41,043 nt of DNA. Origin: Pseudomonas sp. ZH-FAD (GTDB taxonomy: Bacteria > Pseudomonadota > Gammaproteobacteria > Pseudomonadales > Pseudomonadaceae). This document shows, in pieces, positions 1 through 7,398 of this stretch. How positions within the stretch are numbered: position 1 is the stretch's first letter; each line of letters starts with the position of its first letter. A model generated the notes under the pieces. That model ran no database searches, had not been told where the DNA came from, and worked only from the letters and a program-made list of their open reading frames with translations. Position numbers and translations under genes: made by a program. The DNA lies in NCBI RefSeq assembly GCF_002803095.1, contig NZ_PGLR01000050.1, forward strand, positions 1 to 41,043, given 5' to 3'.

Positions 1-119
1 CCAACCCGGACTAACAATGCCAGCCCTGCGTCGCTGCGCTCCGACTGCCTGTCCGAATGAGCGTGGAACAGGTGTCCGGATCAGCGTGGGCTGAGTGTCC
101 GAATGGCGTGGAATCCGCA
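1..119. mobile_element. Probable end of an IS21-like insertion sequence
   Basis: Three related direct repeats of the form TGTCCGRATNNGCGTGG lie at 50-68, 73-90 and 96-113. Multiple short repeats at the termini are typical of IS21-family elements, and this motif resembles the ends of pseudomonad IS21-like elements as I remember them. The sequence reads ...CCGCA at 115-119, compatible with a CA terminus, and the hairpin array begins ten bases later. No transposase is in the window; it would lie to the left. The element probably interrupted the array. Confidence 0.5.
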
Positions 120-128
120 TCGCGACCA

Positions 129-757
129 GTATTTCCCGCGTGCGCGGGGGTGATCGCCCCATAGATCGAGCCGGAGAAACTGCTCGCTCGTATTTCTCGC
201 GCTTGCGGGAGTGGTCGGGGTCTATGAACTGTATTTACGTAACTACGCGGGTGTTCCCCGCGTGCGCGGGGATGAGCGGAGCTGTCGAGAAGCGCATCAT
301 TGCCGCGAGGTATTCCCGCCAATGGTGGGGTAAGCGAAAAGATCATCCACTCATCGACTCTGACAACGATGTTCCCTGAATGGCCAGGGGTGAACGTGAT
401 CCGCCGAAGCGATTGGTATAGCCTTGAACGTCTTCCCCGTGTGCGGGGGTAATCGGCTCATAAATTGAGGGTCTATCACATCGATTTCGTGTTCCTCGCG
501 AGTGCGAGGGTGAGCGGATTGGTCCGCGTGAGCATATCAAGCTGGTCATGCTTTCCCCTGAGAGTACGCGGGATAAACGGTGCCAACCCTACCACTGGGC
601 TGGCTTGCGCCCTGGACTACCGGAGGGTGAGCGCTACCGAGTAGGTCTAGTGCTGGGCACTCAATGGCGTTCCCTGGCCTGCTGGGGGGTCGGCGAGGGA
701 GAGAATTCCCTTGTAATGCTGTGAGCATCTGCGTTCTCTGGCAACAGGGGTCAACCC
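129..757 (+). CRISPR. Degenerate type I-E/IV-A-like CRISPR array (about 11 diverged repeats)
   Basis: Units resembling GTGTTCCCCGCGTGCGCGGG followed by GATGAGCG begin near 129, 190, 251, 310, 369, 430, 489, 550, 607, 667 and 731, so the period is about 60 with a 28-base repeat and a spacer of about 32. This matches the repeat size and form of type I-E and related IV-A arrays. No two repeats are identical and divergence grows to the right. Most units still form a short hairpin: CCCCGC/GCGGGG at 251, CCTCGC/GCGAGG at 489, CCCTG/CAGGG at 369, CTCTG/CAGGG at 731. Reading frames across it give Pro/Arg/His/Gly-rich peptides of the kind often mis-called over such arrays. No cas gene is near. It is either a decayed array or a set of structured repeats with another role. 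Confidence 0.6.
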
Positions 758-788
758 ACACCTGCATCAACCGTTGAGGAACCTGAGT

Positions 789-992
789 ATGGAATCACTC
801 ATCACCGACTCGTCTGAGGTAGGGGAGCAGCCTGCTGTGTCTCTAGAGCAGCGTTTTGATCAGCTAGGCAAGCGCGTGCGAGCTGCATCCCTGGCCAAGA
901 CTGGACTCACCCTGAGCGCGGTAGAGGTTCAGGTCCTGGGTATGACCGTGCTGGCAAACTGGCAAGGTGATGAGGACGAGTCGGAAGCCTAA
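789..992 (+). CDS. Small hypothetical protein (67 aa)
   Basis: No family recognised. The ATG at 789 is chosen because AGGA at 777-780 sits eight bases upstream; a TTG at 774 is also open but lacks a ribosome site. The product is acidic at both ends (ends DEDESEA) with a central helical stretch rich in Leu, Ala and Val. It is the first gene after the hairpin array and has no TGACACA element upstream, so its promoter would lie in the last repeat or spacer. Cytoplasmic by composition. Confidence 0.55.
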   Translation: MESLITDSSEVGEQPAVSLEQRFDQLGKRVRAASLAKTGLTLSAVEVQVLGMTVLANWQGDEDESEA

Positions 993-1043
993 AGCTCTGC
1001 TGCATTCCAGTTCTGGGGCCTGGGGAATTGCAATGGGCCAGGG

Positions 1044-1069
1044 TGACACACTCCAGCTTGAGCGATCAT
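1044..1069 (+). promoter_or_regulatory. TGACACA-N13-GATCAT promoter-like element
   Basis: TGACACA at 1044-1050, 13 bases, then GATCAT at 1064-1069. The first T is 68 bases upstream of the ATG at 1112. It belongs to the 18-copy set. The bases after the box (GATCATGAGCA) are shared with the copy at 35901. Confidence 0.75.
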
Positions 1070-1111
1070 GAGCATCAGATTCCACTCCCAACCTCGCTCA
1101 AGGAGAGCGCA

Positions 1112-1318
1112 ATGAAGCAACTTCGCATTTGGCTGATCAAGCGCAAGCTGCGTGCTGCATATCTGTCGTACCGCAACATGCTTGACCGCTCCCATGCTGG
1201 CCGGCAGATGACCGAACAGCTGCCCAGCGTTGCTGCGCAAAAAGAGCGCTGCAACAAGCTTCTGGCTAAGCTGGCCAAACTCGATCCGGCAAATTGCCCA
1301 GTCACTAGCATCGGTTGA
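1112..1318 (+). CDS. Small basic hypothetical protein (68 aa)
   Basis: No family recognised. The start follows AGGAG at 1100-1104. The sequence is strongly basic at the N terminus (KQLRIWLIKRKLR) and helical throughout, with a Leu/Lys-rich segment near residues 48-60, so a short amphipathic or nucleic-acid-binding helix protein is possible. It heads a unit driven by the element at 1044 and is followed after 20 bases by the next small gene, so the genes 1112-2204 are probably co-transcribed. Confidence 0.6.
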   Translation: MKQLRIWLIKRKLRAAYLSYRNMLDRSHAGRQMTEQLPSVAAQKERCNKLLAKLAKLDPANCPVTSIG

Positions 1319-1338
1319 CCCCAGGAGCGCTACGAACC

Positions 1339-1623
1339 ATGAAGAAACTGGACGAAGCTTTTGCTGGCATCACGGCCCCTTGTTGCAACCCGGATGAAGC
1401 CTGTGCGTGCAGCGGCGCTGAGCGGGTATTGCGTGTGTACGCATACCGCTCTGACACCACGCTGCCGGCAATGACCGAGGATCAACGCACGGCCTGTCTC
1501 GATGAAATCGGAGCTGTCGAGGGTTACGACCGCGACCAATGGGTTGGCTCTACCGACGCTCAGCTCGCTGGTGGCGTTTTGTCGGCGTGGCAAGACTACT
1601 GCCGTGATCTTGGGATATTCTGA
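1339..1623 (+). CDS. Small cysteine-containing hypothetical protein (94 aa)
   Basis: No family recognised. The N-terminal third carries a cysteine cluster (CCNPDEACACSG, about residues 15-26) that could bind metal or be redox active, and another Cys lies near the C terminus (YCRDLG). The start at 1339 is preceded by CCAGGAG at 1321-1327. The stop codon overlaps the ATG of the peptidase-like gene (TGATG at 1621-1625), implying translational coupling. Confidence 0.6.
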   Translation: MKKLDEAFAGITAPCCNPDEACACSGAERVLRVYAYRSDTTLPAMTEDQRTACLDEIGAVEGYDRDQWVGSTDAQLAGGVLSAWQDYCRDLGIF

Positions 1624-2204
1624 TGAGTCAGGCCTTGGCTGATCGAACCTACGGCATGCAGTGCCCGCACGCTGAGCGGGCCATGCAGTTTCTCAGTGAA
1701 ATTGGCATTGCGGTGCAGTCGGTTCCCGGCGCCAGCGGCTTCATCGAACACGTCGAAGTTGTGAAGGGTGGCCTTCACGTTGATCCCCGTGCTCCTGCAT
1801 CCGGGCTCCTGCATGAGGCTGGGCATCTGGCGATTGTCCCAACCGAGTTCAGGCATCTGCTGGGCGGCAATCTGGACGCCGGCATGAAGAAGATATTCGA
1901 GCACCTGGACAGCATGGAGCTGGAGCCTGACTCCCATCTACAGCGGGCCATGCTCCAGACTGGCGACGCCGAGGCTACGGCCTGGGCTTTTGCTGCCGGC
2001 AGGGCGATTGGCTTGCCAGACAACCTGATCATTCAGGACGACGAATATGGCGGTGAGGGGCGCTTCATCCGCAACTCCCTGGCTGCGGGCGCCTATCTGG
2101 GTATCAACGGCATTGCGCATGCAGGGTTCTGTGTTCGCAGGGCAACCCCCTATCGACCGCTCCCGGTTTATCCCACGCTCGCGTACTGGCTCCAGCACTC
2201 CTAA
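1623..2204 (+). CDS. HExxH metallopeptidase-like protein (ImmA/IrrE-like)
   Basis: A 193-residue protein with a zinc-peptidase signature LLHEAGHLA: H64, E65 and H68 would be two ligands and the catalytic base. An acidic third ligand is plausible at E117 in DAEATAWAFAAG, matching the spacing and the helix with small residues seen in ImmA/IrrE-type peptidases. Those enzymes often cleave repressors and relieve repression of mobile elements. No partner HTH repressor is fused or adjacent; the upstream neighbour is the Cys-rich 94-residue protein, with overlapping stop and start. A 9-base inverted repeat follows the gene. The HExxH motif is clear; the ImmA assignment is inference. Confidence 0.7.
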   Translation: MSQALADRTYGMQCPHAERAMQFLSEIGIAVQSVPGASGFIEHVEVVKGGLHVDPRAPASGLLHEAGHLAIVPTEFRHLLGGNLDAGMKKIFEHLDSMELEPDSHLQRAMLQTGDAEATAWAFAAGRAIGLPDNLIIQDDEYGGEGRFIRNSLAAGAYLGINGIAHAGFCVRRATPYRPLPVYPTLAYWLQHS

Positions 2205-2211
2205 CCCCATC

Positions 2212-2266
2212 GAATCAACCGCGGCGTTCCTCGCTCCCCTCGTTAGGTATTGAGGCTGGTTGATTC
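2212..2266 (+). repeat. 9-bp inverted repeat after the peptidase gene
   Basis: GAATCAACC at 2212-2220 is mirrored by GGTTGATTC at 2258-2266, followed by TTTGC. The 37-base loop is long for an intrinsic terminator and the T run is short, so this may be a weak terminator or a protein-binding dyad. It sits just ahead of the promoter-like element at 2282. Confidence 0.4.
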
Positions 2267-2281
2267 TTTGCAGGCCAGCGG

Positions 2282-2307
2282 TGACACAGGTCTGGCTGGC
2301 GGAAGAT
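2282..2307 (+). promoter_or_regulatory. TGACACA-N13-GAAGAT promoter-like element
   Basis: TGACACA at 2282-2288 and GAAGAT at 2302-2307. The start codon at 2340 is 58 bases from the first T. A second TGACAC at about 2311 lacks the downstream box. Confidence 0.7.
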
Positions 2308-2339
2308 AGTGACACCAACGGATCAGGCAGGAGCAGTAC

Positions 2340-2687
2340 ATGCACCCATCTATCGGGCAGCTCAACGGTGGCAAGTTCTACAGCTACCTGAATGGCTATC
2401 ACGCCGAGCCCTTCGTCGGCTCACTGGAAGAAGTCGAAGTAGCGATGGGCCTTCGGACTCAACCGACGCCATCCCCTGCTGAGCCCGCCGCTGGCAAACG
2501 CAAGTGCTTCGACGTGACCATGCGCTTTCAGTACCCGGCCTGGGACGAGGTTGATGGGATCGTGTATCGGTCAATCGAGGCGGACAGTAAAAGCGAGGCG
2601 AACGCCATGGCCAGGAGGATGGCAGACCAGGATGGGCACCTCGCAGGCGGCAAAGGGCGCGTGACGTTCAGTGCATGCGAGCAGTAA
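2340..2687 (+). CDS. Hypothetical protein (115 aa)
   Basis: No family recognised. GGCAGGAGCAGTAC precedes the ATG, a strong ribosome site. The N-terminal half (about 1-45) is separated by a Pro/Ala-rich linker (TPSPAEPAAGK) from a C-terminal part that looks like a small beta-rich domain with alternating hydrophobics (FDVTMRFQYPAWDEVDG..) and an Ala/Met-rich helix. This is a single-gene unit converging on the reverse operon that ends at 2697, with only nine bases between the two stops. Confidence 0.6.
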   Translation: MHPSIGQLNGGKFYSYLNGYHAEPFVGSLEEVEVAMGLRTQPTPSPAEPAAGKRKCFDVTMRFQYPAWDEVDGIVYRSIEADSKSEANAMARRMADQDGHLAGGKGRVTFSACEQ

Positions 2688-2696
2688 CCGCCTAGC

Positions 2697-3329
2697 TCAC
2701 CTGCCCTTCCCAGACTTCCTCGGGCGCCCCTCGGGGAAGAAGTCGCGAATATCGGCAAATCCAGACGAGAGGAAGGTGCCGGTGTATGCGAATTCCAAGT
2801 CCTGTAGGTTGAGCTGGGTGACGTGGCTGTCCTCCGGCTCAATGTCGGTATTGCAGTAGTAGGGGCTGTCTGCGAGGTTGAACATCAAGCGGCAGGCCAT
2901 AGGGCGAGCGTCATAGATCGAGCAGCTGCCCTTGGACAAGAACGGGCATGGCTGCCGATGGTAGTGAGCAATTTCCTCCCGAGACTGGCGGTGCTCCACC
3001 CTGCGCGGCTTGATGCCCGTAGCCTCACTGATTATCTGGGCTTCCAGCTCGCTCACGGCCACCGATGTGTGGCAGCAGTAGCTGCACCCAGCCTTGCATG
3101 CGGAGTGCGGCACTACGACAGATGCGATCTTGTCGGCGATCTTCAAGACCCGCTTCATCCGGCCTCTCAGTGCAATGGGCTGCCGCAAAGCTTCCAGGAA
3201 GTCAGCTCGCAGGTTCCCAAGAGCTGGACTGGCATTCAGCCGCATCAGGTTACGCTTGGACTGATCCTCAGCAATCTCTGGCGTTAGAGGCAACTCTATC
3301 GCGGGAATCCGGCCTGGGATGGTGCTCAT
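2697..3329 (-). CDS. YkgJ-family cysteine-cluster protein
   Basis: A 210-residue protein of the YkgJ/Fliz cysteine-cluster family (zinc- or iron-chelating domain). The signature cysteines are visible: C78, C82, C85 and C86 in SACKAGCSYCCHTSV, then C128 in PCPFL, C136 in CSIYDARP and C146 in ACRLM, the usual order C-x3-C-x2-CC...CPxL...C.IY..RP..CR. The family is thought to bind a metal or Fe-S centre; its reaction is not established. The C-terminal extension ends in a basic RPRKSGKGR tail. It is the last gene of a three-gene overlapping unit, with the start at 3329 overlapping the previous stop as ATGA. Confidence 0.85.
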   Translation of the reverse strand: MSTIPGRIPAIELPLTPEIAEDQSKRNLMRLNASPALGNLRADFLEALRQPIALRGRMKRVLKIADKIASVVVPHSACKAGCSYCCHTSVAVSELEAQIISEATGIKPRRVEHRQSREEIAHYHRQPCPFLSKGSCSIYDARPMACRLMFNLADSPYYCNTDIEPEDSHVTQLNLQDLEFAYTGTFLSSGFADIRDFFPEGRPRKSGKGR

Positions 3330-3601
3330 CGGATGCTGCGCTCATGCTTGAGGCTGCGACGCTGTGCTTCGGCGTTCCACTCTCTGGCCCTATCAAAGCA
3401 GCTTGAGGCTGTCTCTGCATTACCATTCGCCCTCTCGGACTCTCCCAGCAAACGCCACTTCTCGGCACGCTCAAGCGCAGCACCGGAAGTTCGTCCGTGG
3501 CTCACTGCTAGAACGTACAGAATCAGCAGAACAAGCAGGATGGCCGTAAATATCCACAGATGCTCGACCAGGAATGTTCCCAGCTCGGCTGCGCTTATCA
3601 T
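3326..3601 (-). CDS. Single-pass membrane protein (91 aa)
   Basis: The start MISAAELG at 3601 is chosen because it overlaps the preceding stop in the ATGA manner. One transmembrane helix spans about residues 9-31 (FLVEHLWIFTAILLVLLILYVL), followed by a charged, Ala/Glu/Arg-rich cytoplasmic helix with a TPR-like flavour (GESERANGNAETASSCFDRAREWNAEA). It resembles short membrane-anchored helical proteins; no family is assigned. It lies between the 69-residue gene and the YkgJ gene, overlapping both. Confidence 0.65.
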   Translation of the reverse strand: MISAAELGTFLVEHLWIFTAILLVLLILYVLAVSHGRTSGAALERAEKWRLLGESERANGNAETASSCFDRAREWNAEAQRRSLKHERSIR

Positions 3602-3807
3602 CCAGCATGCTCCTGTGCTTGGCTCTGGAGTTCTTCGGGAATGCGTAGCTCCCATTTCTTGGCGAAGCGCAACGCGCCGGCAGAGTCGGTATCCCGAGTT
3701 GTCGTTGTGGGAAACCGGAGTCGTGACCCGGCTACTTTGCGATCTATCGTCCATGAGAGACGATAGTGGTCATTGCCAATACGCTTGATGCTGTGCCCGT
3801 AAGCCAT
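3598..3807 (-). CDS. Small basic hypothetical protein (69 aa)
   Basis: No family recognised. AGGAGCCGGAT precedes the ATG at 3807. The sequence is beta-rich then helical (HYRLSWTIDRKVAGSRLRFP, then GALRFAKKWELRIPEE), somewhat reminiscent of minimal arm-type DNA-binding or AP2-like folds, but too short to call. It is the first gene of the unit 3807-2697. The perfect palindrome at 3838-3855 lies about 30 bases upstream and could be its operator. Confidence 0.55.
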   Translation of the reverse strand: MAYGHSIKRIGNDHYRLSWTIDRKVAGSRLRFPTTTTRDTDSAGALRFAKKWELRIPEELQSQAQEHAG

Positions 3808-3837
3808 ATCCGGCTCCTGTTATCTCTTGTGCTTAGT

Positions 3838-3855
3838 TGACCGGGCGCCCGGTCA
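3838..3855. promoter_or_regulatory. 18-bp perfect palindrome, candidate operator
   Basis: TGACCGGGCGCCCGGTCA reads identically on both strands. It lies between the stop of the 718-residue gene and the start of the three-gene unit beginning at 3807. There is no loop and no flanking T run, so a protein-binding site is more likely than a terminator. Confidence 0.45.
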
Positions 3856-3870
3856 TTATTGCTTGAAATC

Positions 3871-6027
3871 TCAATCCAAACCGTGGATGGAAATAGGCTC
3901 CCGCTCCTGCCGGCGACGGTCATTGAATTCCTCGGCTTGCTCGCGTGCATAAGCCTCTAATTCGGGGGCCTTCGGAATCGGCAGGCCGAGGCGGCGGCGA
4001 ACTGCTTTGAACGCTTTCAGACTCACCGGCACCACATAGGAAAGACTGAGTTTGTCCCAAGGATTGCGGATGTGGCTGAGCGGGTCGATACGGTCGAGGA
4101 TCGAGTTGCCGGTATAAGTAGAAATCCCCCTGTGACGCAGCTCTACTGGGATTTGCTCGAAAGGCAGCCCGGTAACGGTCATCAGGTCGAACACCGACGA
4201 TACGTCCAGTTCGATGAACAGCTGTGCCTGCTCCGATCTATCAGCTGCACAGCGGTAGCAGACTGATTGGTAGTCGATGAGGTTCAGCGTCTCGGACATG
4301 GACGGCTCACCTCGGTGACGGTGAGAGACGTACTGCTTGCGGACGGGCACGTAGCGCAACTTGATTGAGCGGAAGCTGTTCGCCACCTGGACATTATCCC
4401 CCTTCCCCACCACAAGCTTACCGCGCCCCAGTGCTCGAAGCGCATCTTGATGGGCCGGCGTATCAACGCAGAACCGCTCATGATTCAGCGCCAGCAGATC
4501 GTCAATCAGGTTCGGCAGATGCTTGCCGGCAGCCTTGCAGAACCACCTCTGCATATCATCCTTTCGCGTCTCATAGTCCTCTTTGACCAGCTGGGCGATC
4601 ACCTGGGTTTGGTTGTGCCGCGCCAAGAAATGACAGTCGCGGATGACGCGATCCGGTGTTGAGAGGGCCGTTCCACTCAGGCCCTGCAAGCTCAGGGTTG
4701 GGAGTTTTTCCATTTCCCAGAAGGGCAAGCCGCTGGTGTCTCGGCGTGCGAGTTCACGCCCTCCTGAACTGCCCAGCAGCAAGAGAGGTGTTTCTCCGTT
4801 CAACGCCTTGGCCGGCAAGTAAAGGCAATCGTCTGGCACGCTGCCGGCGAAACGTTCTTCCATCCAGAGATTGGGGTTGTAGCTCTCCGCCCACTTGGGT
4901 TCGATGGTGTGCAGGAAATCGCTGTTCAGATCAGTGCTGGATCGGGTTTCCAGCTTGAGTTCAAACTCAATTGGTACGGGCAGTTGCCTGTCATCCTCAG
5001 CCCACTTGTGGGGAAGTCGCACCATCGAGCCAGTTGCGAGCTGGGGCTCAGTGAGCTTGCGGTCGAAGTAGCGGTCGCGGCACTGATCGATGAACAGATG
5101 CAGCCACAGCAAATCCCAGTCATTGAGGTCGGACAGTGCGCCCAGTACCCTCAAACCAGTGTCCGAAATCATCAGGTCAGTCCCGGCCTGACCGCTGAGC
5201 GCTTGCCGCCCGTTGTCGCCCCACTGAATATCCAAAAGGTCATAGGGGAAGTGGCTGCCCTCGATCCGGTTCAGGTTGTAGCGGTCGTTGCGAGCACGCA
5301 TCCGCGACTCTTGAAGCGGGTGGGTGTAGTTGCCCTTATCGGTGAGCACCAGGATGCGCCCGCCAGTGTTGACGACCATCACGAAGTAGCTGTCGCTGAT
5401 GTGAGGCGCCGTGATCACGCAAAGGGAAAATCCGGTTGGAATGCGTCGGGCGTGGGTGATCAGTTCTTCGATGGACCCGAAGGCGAACACCAGACGACTG
5501 ACCTTTGCCTTGTCCGCGTCCCCTACCGGGCCATCGCAAACCATCAAGCGGGTCAGGCGCTCGACGCCGTGATAAGCGTCCAGGCCGACGAAGCAGCCGC
5601 TTTCGCGCACGAATTTGCGGCTCTGCTCGCATAGGGACTCAGGGGCAAGGTCGCGGTAATGGGCAAGGGCGCCGTCGCAGTAGCCAAAGAATGCTTCGAA
5701 GCGAGCAACTGCCGACTCGGCGGTGAACAACGCGTTCATGCGTGCTACCAGCTCCAGCCGGGCATTCAGCCGCTCATTGCCGGCGAGAATGTCAGCGAGG
5801 GTGAACGTCTCAGACTCTGCGTACTGCTCTGCCAGCGTCTTGACCACCAGGGCTACTGTCAGATCGTCACCAACAGCCTGGGCTTGCTGAACACGCTTGT
5901 TGGCCTGATAGAGGTCGAATGAATCCCCACCCACACGGAAGGTGTAGGAGCTGCTATTGACGGACTTCCCGGTCAGTTCTTCCCACAGGGCGACGGCCTG
6001 GGTGCTGATGCTCGCCTGATCGCTCAT
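3871..6027 (-). CDS. Large unknown protein (718 aa)
   Basis: I recognise no family, signal peptide, P-loop or transmembrane helix. The N-terminal 130 residues are helical (QANKRVQQAQAVGDDL..), the middle is rich in alternating beta-type stretches (SYFVMVVNTGGRILVLTDKGNY, about 215-235) and the tail is very basic and charged (EEFNDRRRQEREPISIHGLD). A CYRC pair near residue 607 is the only cysteine motif. AAGGA lies ahead of the ATG. The gene follows the 74-residue gene at 6268 by 16 bases and shares its promoter. Size, cytoplasmic character and beta-stretch layout recall the 646-residue product at 24701-26641, so they may be distant relatives. Confidence 0.7.
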   Translation of the reverse strand: MSDQASISTQAVALWEELTGKSVNSSSYTFRVGGDSFDLYQANKRVQQAQAVGDDLTVALVVKTLAEQYAESETFTLADILAGNERLNARLELVARMNALFTAESAVARFEAFFGYCDGALAHYRDLAPESLCEQSRKFVRESGCFVGLDAYHGVERLTRLMVCDGPVGDADKAKVSRLVFAFGSIEELITHARRIPTGFSLCVITAPHISDSYFVMVVNTGGRILVLTDKGNYTHPLQESRMRARNDRYNLNRIEGSHFPYDLLDIQWGDNGRQALSGQAGTDLMISDTGLRVLGALSDLNDWDLLWLHLFIDQCRDRYFDRKLTEPQLATGSMVRLPHKWAEDDRQLPVPIEFELKLETRSSTDLNSDFLHTIEPKWAESYNPNLWMEERFAGSVPDDCLYLPAKALNGETPLLLLGSSGGRELARRDTSGLPFWEMEKLPTLSLQGLSGTALSTPDRVIRDCHFLARHNQTQVIAQLVKEDYETRKDDMQRWFCKAAGKHLPNLIDDLLALNHERFCVDTPAHQDALRALGRGKLVVGKGDNVQVANSFRSIKLRYVPVRKQYVSHRHRGEPSMSETLNLIDYQSVCYRCAADRSEQAQLFIELDVSSVFDLMTVTGLPFEQIPVELRHRGISTYTGNSILDRIDPLSHIRNPWDKLSLSYVVPVSLKAFKAVRRRLGLPIPKAPELEAYAREQAEEFNDRRRQEREPISIHGLD

Positions 6028-6043
6028 GGCGCGTTTTCCTTAT

Positions 6044-6268
6044 TCACTGGAGGGAGCGCAGAACGCGCTCAAGCGGGCTTGCGGTAATTGCATCGAGCAT
6101 CATCGGGCGAATGTCAGTGGGCTCACACCCATCCACGCCGTTCTCGGCGAAGTACCGGCACACGTCTTCGTCGGTGACGTAGCCTTTGTCGGCGAGCTTT
6201 GCCCGCTTCTCCAGGTACTCCTGCTCGGCCTGTTCATTCCAGGCCCATTCGCGCTTCGGTCGATACAT
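6044..6268 (-). CDS. Small hypothetical protein (74 aa)
   Basis: No family recognised. The start MYRPKREWAW at 6268 is preferred over an in-frame start at 6301 because GAAGGAATTTTCC lies directly upstream. The product is acidic and helical (NEQAEQEYLEKRAKLADKGY..DEDVCRYFAENG). It is promoter-proximal to the 718-residue gene and the two are probably translated from one message. Confidence 0.6.
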   Translation of the reverse strand: MYRPKREWAWNEQAEQEYLEKRAKLADKGYVTDEDVCRYFAENGVDGCEPTDIRPMMLDAITASPLERVLRSLQ

Positions 6269-6376
6269 GGAAAATTCCTTCACCACTTCAATTACTGACA
6301 ACCATCGGAAGCGCTTACGGTTGCCGGCAGTTAGCCTCAGCCGGCTGCGTTCTCCGCATTACATAAGCGCAAGCCC

Positions 6377-6402
6377 ATCTTGAGGCTTAGCGGTACGTGT
6401 CA
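6377..6402 (-). promoter_or_regulatory. TGACACG-N13-CAAGAT promoter-like element
   Basis: On the reverse strand TGACACG is at 6402-6396 and CAAGAT at 6382-6377. It is preceded by GCCGG like the other copies. The distance to the ATG at 6268 is 134 bases, the only long leader in the set, and the leader contains a CCGGC/GCCGG dyad. Confidence 0.6.
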
Positions 6403-6452
6403 CCGGCAGCGGTGAGAAATCGTCAATCCCGAGAATGGGGGGCGACGCAACC

Positions 6453-6971
6453 TCAGTTGAGCTGAATCGAGCTTTCCCCGAACCTCACCTCAAGCCAGCG
6501 AACGCCGGTACTACTTGGGTGTGGCTTGAATACCCGTTGCCCCATCTGTAGAGCCGTGCCGGCAGGAATCTCGAACACACGGTGGCCAGTCATGACCAGC
6601 TCGGCCACCCACTCAGGCGACGTACCAATGAAGCAGAGGGCTTCGTGGTCGGGCTCACAGCGGTGGATGCGATTAAGAACTTCGCGGTCTGGATTGTCGG
6701 CTACGTCGATGAACAGAACATCATCACCCGACCAGGGAATGTCGGCAGCGGTATTGACCTTGACAGGCTCAAATCGGGCTTCATCCGGCTTCTGGGTTGC
6801 GAGCGCGAAAAGCTCCTGATTAGGCATCGGGTACATTTCCAGCGAACCGCTGGGAGACAGTCTCGCTGCCTCGGCCAGCAGCTTCTCCAGCCTGTCCGCA
6901 GGCAGGTGGATGCCGTATGCCTTCCCCTCATGCTCGACAGCGAACAGTACCTTCGTGAACTTGTGGGCCAT
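6453..6971 (-). CDS. Hypothetical protein (172 aa)
   Basis: No family recognised. MAHKFTKVLF at 6971 is chosen over 6998 because AGGGAACAAAGC precedes it. The product looks like a compact soluble alpha/beta protein: an N-terminal strand pair (KVLFAVEHEGKAYGIHL), a helix (LEKLLAEAARL), then VLFIDVADNPDREVLNRIHRC and ALCFIGTSPEWVAELVMTG, which has the feel of a nucleotide- or ligand-binding fold without a diagnostic motif. It is last in the 8151-6453 reverse run, 124 bases from its neighbour. Confidence 0.6.
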   Translation of the reverse strand: MAHKFTKVLFAVEHEGKAYGIHLPADRLEKLLAEAARLSPSGSLEMYPMPNQELFALATQKPDEARFEPVKVNTAADIPWSGDDVLFIDVADNPDREVLNRIHRCEPDHEALCFIGTSPEWVAELVMTGHRVFEIPAGTALQMGQRVFKPHPSSTGVRWLEVRFGESSIQLN

Positions 6972-7095
6972 GCTTTGTTCCCTATGCAGTTGCGCCATGC
7001 GCGAGACGGTGGCAGCGCATTGCCAGTTTGTGCGAGTAGTCAGCGCCTGTGCAGGTGCCTACCAGCCGGCCCTGCCTCGGCTGACTGCGGAGTTG

Positions 7096-7380
7096 TTATT
7101 GGTTGGCAGGCTTGAGCGTGAAGCGGATGAGCTTGTCGTCAAACCGACCGTATCGGTGATCGTAATTCCCTTCGTAGAGCGTGGCCGCGAACCGAGGGCG
7201 GTGCTGTCGGATCACTGCCCCGCCTGGAAGCCAAACCGTTACTACCTTGGCGCCGATAGACGCCCGGCAGTCTATTGGCTCTCCATCCTGTACCCATTCA
7301 TGCCGTGCCTCGTCACGCCAGAACCAGCGACACTCAGCAAGCGCAGGAGTGGCTTTAGTCTTCATGGGCGCGTGCTCCAT
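7096..7380 (-). CDS. Small hypothetical protein (94 aa)
   Basis: No family recognised. Two starts are possible: 7380 with GGGGAAG eight bases upstream (used here) and 7365 with GGAG nine bases upstream. Tryptophan-rich, basic, beta-type sequence (CRWFWRDEARHEWVQ.., VVTVWLPGGAVIRQH, GRFDDKLIRFTLKP). It follows the 77-residue gene by 18 bases and is likely in the same transcript. Confidence 0.55.
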   Translation of the reverse strand: MEHAPMKTKATPALAECRWFWRDEARHEWVQDGEPIDCRASIGAKVVTVWLPGGAVIRQHRPRFAATLYEGNYDHRYGRFDDKLIRFTLKPANQ

Positions 7381-7398
7381 TGCGGCTTCCCCGGAGTT

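Noticed and set aside
11..549. Open frames on both strands across the hairpin array
   Set aside because: Pro/Arg/His/Gly-rich peptides repeating the array unit, no ribosome sites; typical false genes over CRISPR-like repeats.
2311..2336. Second TGACAC close to the element at 2282
   Set aside because: No NANNNT box at the fixed spacing and only about 30 bases from the start codon.
4909..5634. 241-codon forward frame opposite the 718-residue gene
   Set aside because: Antisense to a well-formed long gene, no ribosome site, unlike coding composition.
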